A stretch of DNA of 26,777 nt from an uncultured Duganella sp. (GTDB taxonomy: Bacteria > Pseudomonadota > Gammaproteobacteria > Burkholderiales > Burkholderiaceae): contig CAMLSG010000060.1 in the NCBI GenBank assembly GCA_946482635.1, positions 1 to 26,777 of the forward strand. Direction: 5' to 3'. The position numbers and the translations under genes were made by a program. Below the pieces are notes generated by a model that made no database searches, was not told the DNA's origin, and saw only the letters and a program-made list of their open reading frames with translations. Within the stretch, counting starts at the first letter, position 1, and every line of letters starts with the position of its first letter. Of this stretch, positions 24,155-26,777 are shown one piece after another.

Positions 24155-25411
24155 TTACAGCTTTTGCTTGCCTTCGTTCCCCGGAATGAACGGGCTCCAG
24201 GGCTGGGCGCGGATCGGTTCCCTGGTCTTCCACACCACGCTGAACTGGCCGTCAGCCTTGATTTCGCCGATCATCACCGGCTTGTGCAGGTGATGGTTGC
24301 TCGGGTCCATGGTCAGTGTGAATCCGGATGGCGCGCTGAAGGACTGGCCGCCCATTGCCGCGATCACCTTGTCGGTATCGGTGGACTTCGCCTTCTCCAC
24401 GGCCTGGGCCCACATATGGATGCCGACATAGGTTGCCTCCATCGGGTCGTTGGTCACCGCGGTCGCCGCGTTCGGCAGCTTCTTCGCAACGGCATAAGCC
24501 TTCCATTTCTTGATGAAGGCATCGTTCACCGGATTTTTGACGGACTCGAAATAGTTCCAGGCAGCGAGGTGGCCGACCAGCGGCTTGGCATCCACGCCGC
24601 GCAGTTCCTCTTCACCCACCGAGAAGGCGACGACCGGTACCTGCGTTGACTTCAGGCCGGCATTGCCCAACTCCTTGTAGAAGGGCACGTTGGAATCGCC
24701 ATTGATGGTCGAGATCACCGCGGTCTTGCCGCCGGCCGAAAACTTCTTGATATTGGCGACGATGGTCTGGTAATCCGAATGGCCGAACGGGGTGTAGGTT
24801 TCCTCGATGTCGCTGTCCTTGACGCCTTTGCTCTTCAGGAATGCGCGCAGGATCTTGTTGGTGGTGCGCGGGTACACATAGTCCGTGCCGAGCAGTACGA
24901 AGCGCTTGGCCCCGCCGCCCTCCTTGCTCATCAGGTATTCGACCGCGGGAATCGCCTGCTGGTTCGGCGCCGCGCCGGTATAGAACACATTCTTCTCGAG
25001 TTCTTCCCCTTCATATTGCACGGGGTAGAACAGCAGGCCATTCAATTCCTTGAAGACCGGCAGCACGGACTTGCGCGATACCGAAGTCCAGCAGCCGAAC
25101 ACGGCGGCCACTTTGTCTTTCGCTACCAGCTGGCGCGCCTTTTCGGCGAACAGCGGCCAGTTTGACGCCGGATCGACCACCACCGGCTCCAGCTTCTTGC
25201 CCAGCACCCCACCCTTGGCGTTGATTTCGTCGATGGCCATCAAGGCCACGTCCTTCAGCGACGTTTCCGAAATCGCCATGGTGCCCGAAAGCGAGTGCAG
25301 GATGCCGACCTTGATGGTATCGGCAGCATAGGCCGCGAAGCTGCCACCCAGCATGGCGGCAGCCGCCGCGATGCGGGTCAGGGAAGCGATGAAATGACGG
25401 CGAGTTTGCAT
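24155..25411 (-). CDS. urtA: Urea ABC transporter substrate-binding protein UrtA
   Basis: Periplasmic urea-binding protein (type I, AmiC/LivK-like fold), 418 residues. The signal sequence MQTRRHFIASLTR has a twin-arginine-like TRRHF motif before a hydrophobic stretch ending AAYA, so Tat export is possible. Mature DTIKVGILHSLSGTMAISETSLKDVALMAIDEINAKGG, AVFGCWTSVSRKSVLPVFKELNGLLFYPVQYEG and DYVYPRTTNKILRAFL are UrtA hallmarks. AGAGGG lies eight bases before the ATG. It follows the porin gene by 36 bases and precedes urtB by 60. Confidence 0.96.
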   Translation of the reverse strand: MQTRRHFIASLTRIAAAAAMLGGSFAAYAADTIKVGILHSLSGTMAISETSLKDVALMAIDEINAKGGVLGKKLEPVVVDPASNWPLFAEKARQLVAKDKVAAVFGCWTSVSRKSVLPVFKELNGLLFYPVQYEGEELEKNVFYTGAAPNQQAIPAVEYLMSKEGGGAKRFVLLGTDYVYPRTTNKILRAFLKSKGVKDSDIEETYTPFGHSDYQTIVANIKKFSAGGKTAVISTINGDSNVPFYKELGNAGLKSTQVPVVAFSVGEEELRGVDAKPLVGHLAAWNYFESVKNPVNDAFIKKWKAYAVAKKLPNAATAVTNDPMEATYVGIHMWAQAVEKAKSTDTDKVIAAMGGQSFSAPSGFTLTMDPSNHHLHKPVMIGEIKADGQFSVVWKTREPIRAQPWSPFIPGNEGKQKL

Positions 25412-25447
25412 AATGGTTACCCTCTTCTGATGGTGGAAGGATGGTGC

Positions 25448-26557
25448 TTAGTATTGGACTTGCAGCGCGACCACGAATTTCGACTGGTCGGCGGCGGCAA
25501 CGGTCTCGGTCTTCGAATACCTGGCGCTCAACTGCGCGTTGTAGCCATCGATGATGTAATTGAGGCCGATGTCCGACTGCTTGACGTCGATGTTGTTATC
25601 AGGCTTGAACTTCTGGAATTGGACGAAGGGCTGCAGCTTGCCCTGGCCCGACGCCAGGTTGAACACGTAGGCGAGGCCGGTCGACCACGCCTTGCCCTGC
25701 TCCGCCAGGATGACGTCGTCGTTGCGGTAGTTGTAGTAGGCTGCTTCCACCGACACCGCGCCGGCGCCGACGCGTTTCTCCAGCAGGAAGTCCAGGTTCC
25801 AGGCCTTGTAGTCGCCGGTCTTGACGATGGTCAGCACACCATCCTTCTGGTAGCGGCCTGCCAGGCCGATGGCCAGGATATCCTTGCTTCCGAGGTAGTT
25901 GCCGGTGCCGTAGTAGCCTGGCTCGGCATCCCAGAAGTCGTACTGCACGCGCCCCGCATACATCAGGCTGTCGTCGGCCTTGATGCCTGCCGCCTTGGCC
26001 TCCTTCTGCGTCAGGCTGCCGATGCCGAAGGTGTGGCCCTCAAACGCGCCGAAGGAGTATCCGAGTTTGCCCTCGGCCGCATTGCCCCAGGCCACGACGC
26101 CGTCATCGCGGCCACGGAAGATGCCGCCGTTGTAGCCGTAGCGCGAAGCCACGCCCGCCCAGTAGCCGCCACCGAGCGAATAATAGGGACCGGCCATATT
26201 CGCACGGTCGCTCGGCGACAAAAGGCGGCCGGCCCAGATATTCAACTCCGGCGAAAAGGCAAACTGCGCGGCAGCATCCAGCACCCGGATCTGGTCGCCA
26301 TCCCATTCCGTGTTCAGCATGCCCTTGATGTTCTTGTTCAGGGAGGCGCCGAAGAACAGGCGCGCGCTGTCCAGGTTGAAGTCGTTCGAGCGCGAGCTCC
26401 CGTCTGGAGCTCCGTCCTTCTCGCTGGTAAAGCTGCCACGCGCTCCAAAGCCTACGCTGATCGACTTGTCTTCGCCGATGGGCATGGTGGCGCCCGCGTG
26501 CGCCAACGACGCCACGGCTGCGCTGAGTAATATGGAGAGCTTGATCATCGTTTGCAT
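25448..26557 (-). CDS. Outer-membrane porin of the urea operon (FmdC-like role suspected)
   Basis: A 369-residue beta-barrel protein with signal peptide ending ASLAHA (residue 21) and a C-terminal aromatic (VALQVQY) suited to BAM recognition. The mature part opens as SVGFGARGSFTSEKDGAP and contains SARLFFGASLNKNIKGMLNTEWDG, as in bacterial porins. The ATG at 26557 is preceded by GAGG with a seven-base gap. It is first in the operon with urtABCDE, 36 bases before urtA. FmdC of Methylophilus methylotrophus is an outer-membrane porin made with amide/urea transport genes, and a similar role is inferred here; sequence relationship to FmdC was not tested. Confidence 0.78.
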   Translation of the reverse strand: MQTMIKLSILLSAAVASLAHAGATMPIGEDKSISVGFGARGSFTSEKDGAPDGSSRSNDFNLDSARLFFGASLNKNIKGMLNTEWDGDQIRVLDAAAQFAFSPELNIWAGRLLSPSDRANMAGPYYSLGGGYWAGVASRYGYNGGIFRGRDDGVVAWGNAAEGKLGYSFGAFEGHTFGIGSLTQKEAKAAGIKADDSLMYAGRVQYDFWDAEPGYYGTGNYLGSKDILAIGLAGRYQKDGVLTIVKTGDYKAWNLDFLLEKRVGAGAVSVEAAYYNYRNDDVILAEQGKAWSTGLAYVFNLASGQGKLQPFVQFQKFKPDNNIDVKQSDIGLNYIIDGYNAQLSARYSKTETVAAADQSKFVVALQVQY

Positions 26558-26566
26558 GCCAGTCCT

Positions 26567-26577
26567 CTTGTCACAAG
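26567..26577. repeat. Palindrome CTTGTCACAAG with a nearby half-site
   Basis: An 11-base palindrome just upstream of the porin Shine-Dalgarno, with a related CTTGTGA at 26594-26600 that is also the inverse of TCACAAG (26571-26577). It could be an operator or a message-leader hairpin; the function is unknown. Confidence 0.35.
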
Positions 26578-26631
26578 TTTGAAAGTGTTGCTGCTTGTGA
26601 ACAGGGTAAAGAGGCTGGACGCGATGGCCCA

Positions 26632-26647
26632 TACGTCAAGTGACGTA
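26632..26647. promoter_or_regulatory. 7-2-7 inverted repeat, candidate operator of the porin-urt operon
   Basis: TACGTCA-AG-TGACGTA: two perfectly complementary 7-base arms with a two-base spacer, centred about 83 bases upstream of the porin ATG. The TAC...GTA heptamers in 7-2-7 spacing match the geometry described for NarL-type LuxR-family regulators. The cluster's own LuxR regulator is the natural candidate ligand (inference). No good sigma-70 or sigma-54 promoter is evident downstream, which would fit activator dependence. I saw no other full copy in the window. Confidence 0.55.
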
Positions 26648-26663
26648 GTTGCCGATTGGCGTC

Positions 26664-26704
26664 ACAAAACAAAACGGCCCGGGCGCTTGCGCGGCCGGGC
26701 CGTT
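26664..26704 (-). terminator. Rho-independent terminator of secA
   Basis: Read on the - strand: a perfect 10-bp stem AACGGCCCGG/CCGGGCCGTT (26695-26704 with 26673-26682), with an inner GCGC pairing in the loop, then the T-rich tract TTTTGTTTTGTGA. It lies 18 bases after the secA stop and insulates the porin-urt operon from secA transcription. Confidence 0.9.
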
Positions 26705-26722
26705 AGTTGGGGGCTTTCAGGC

Positions 26723-26777
26723 TTAAGCCAGCTTGCCGTGGCAAGCCTTGAACTTCTTGCCGCTGCCGCATGGGCAT
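26723..26777 (-). CDS. secA: Preprotein translocase ATPase SecA, extreme C-terminus (partial)
   Basis: Only the last 17 codons and the TAA are in the window. They read CPCGSGKKFKACHGKLA, the SEC-C zinc-binding motif (CXCX8CH) that ends SecA and binds SecB. SEC-C motifs also occur in other proteins, but the ending HGKLA directly before the stop and the argJ neighbourhood strongly favour SecA. Confidence 0.88.
   Translation of the reverse strand, partial: CPCGSGKKFKACHGKLA

Noticed and set aside
1..26777. CRISPR arrays, tRNA/rRNA genes, insertion sequences or att-site repeats
   Set aside because: None seen by reading; the window is almost entirely protein coding. A tRNA or RNA-family scan was not possible here.

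Overview
The window looks like a chromosomal segment of a high-GC betaproteobacterium, most likely of the Oxalobacteraceae (Massilia/Duganella/Janthinobacterium type). This rests on gene order and protein character; no rRNA or marker phylogeny was available. Coding density is very high. No tRNA, rRNA, CRISPR array, integrase or insertion sequence was seen.

Left flank (1-5742) is housekeeping. On the + strand lie the end of pilC, pilD, coaE, zapD and the small zinc-ribbon gene yacG. Converging on them from the - strand are argJ, a DUF815-type ATPase and a Nudix hydrolase. The right edge (26723-26777, - strand) is the last 17 codons of secA, identified by its SEC-C zinc motif and followed by an intrinsic terminator. 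In many betaproteobacteria secA lies next to argJ, so the roughly 21 kb between them looks like an accessory block placed in a conserved neighbourhood.

The block has two parts. The first (5993-9767, +) encodes an outer-membrane porin-like protein, a stand-alone half-size PstS-like periplasmic protein, a strong terminator, and an orphan PAS/HAMP histidine kinase. The second (9764-26557) is a full urea acquisition and hydrolysis system. A nickel permease and ureDABCEFG run on the - strand. A predicted outer-membrane porin and the urea ABC transporter urtABCDE also run on the - strand. Between them, on the + strand, is a two-gene sensory operon.

That sensory operon is the most interesting object. 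Its first gene encodes an 1115-residue protein joining an NCS1-type permease, a nine-cysteine segment, two more membrane helices, a histidine kinase, a receiver and a C-terminal helical region. The second encodes a receiver/PAS-like/LuxR-HTH response regulator that overlaps the kinase gene by 17 bp. A sigma-54-type -24/-12 element sits just upstream of the fusion gene. A near-perfect 7-2-7 inverted repeat, of the geometry used by NarL/LuxR-type regulators, sits upstream of the porin-urtABCDE operon. The working model (inference) is a permease-based sensor of urea or a urea precursor: it signals through the LuxR regulator to the porin/Urt uptake operon, while nitrogen limitation controls the sensor through sigma-54. 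Imported urea is then hydrolysed by the Ni-urease.
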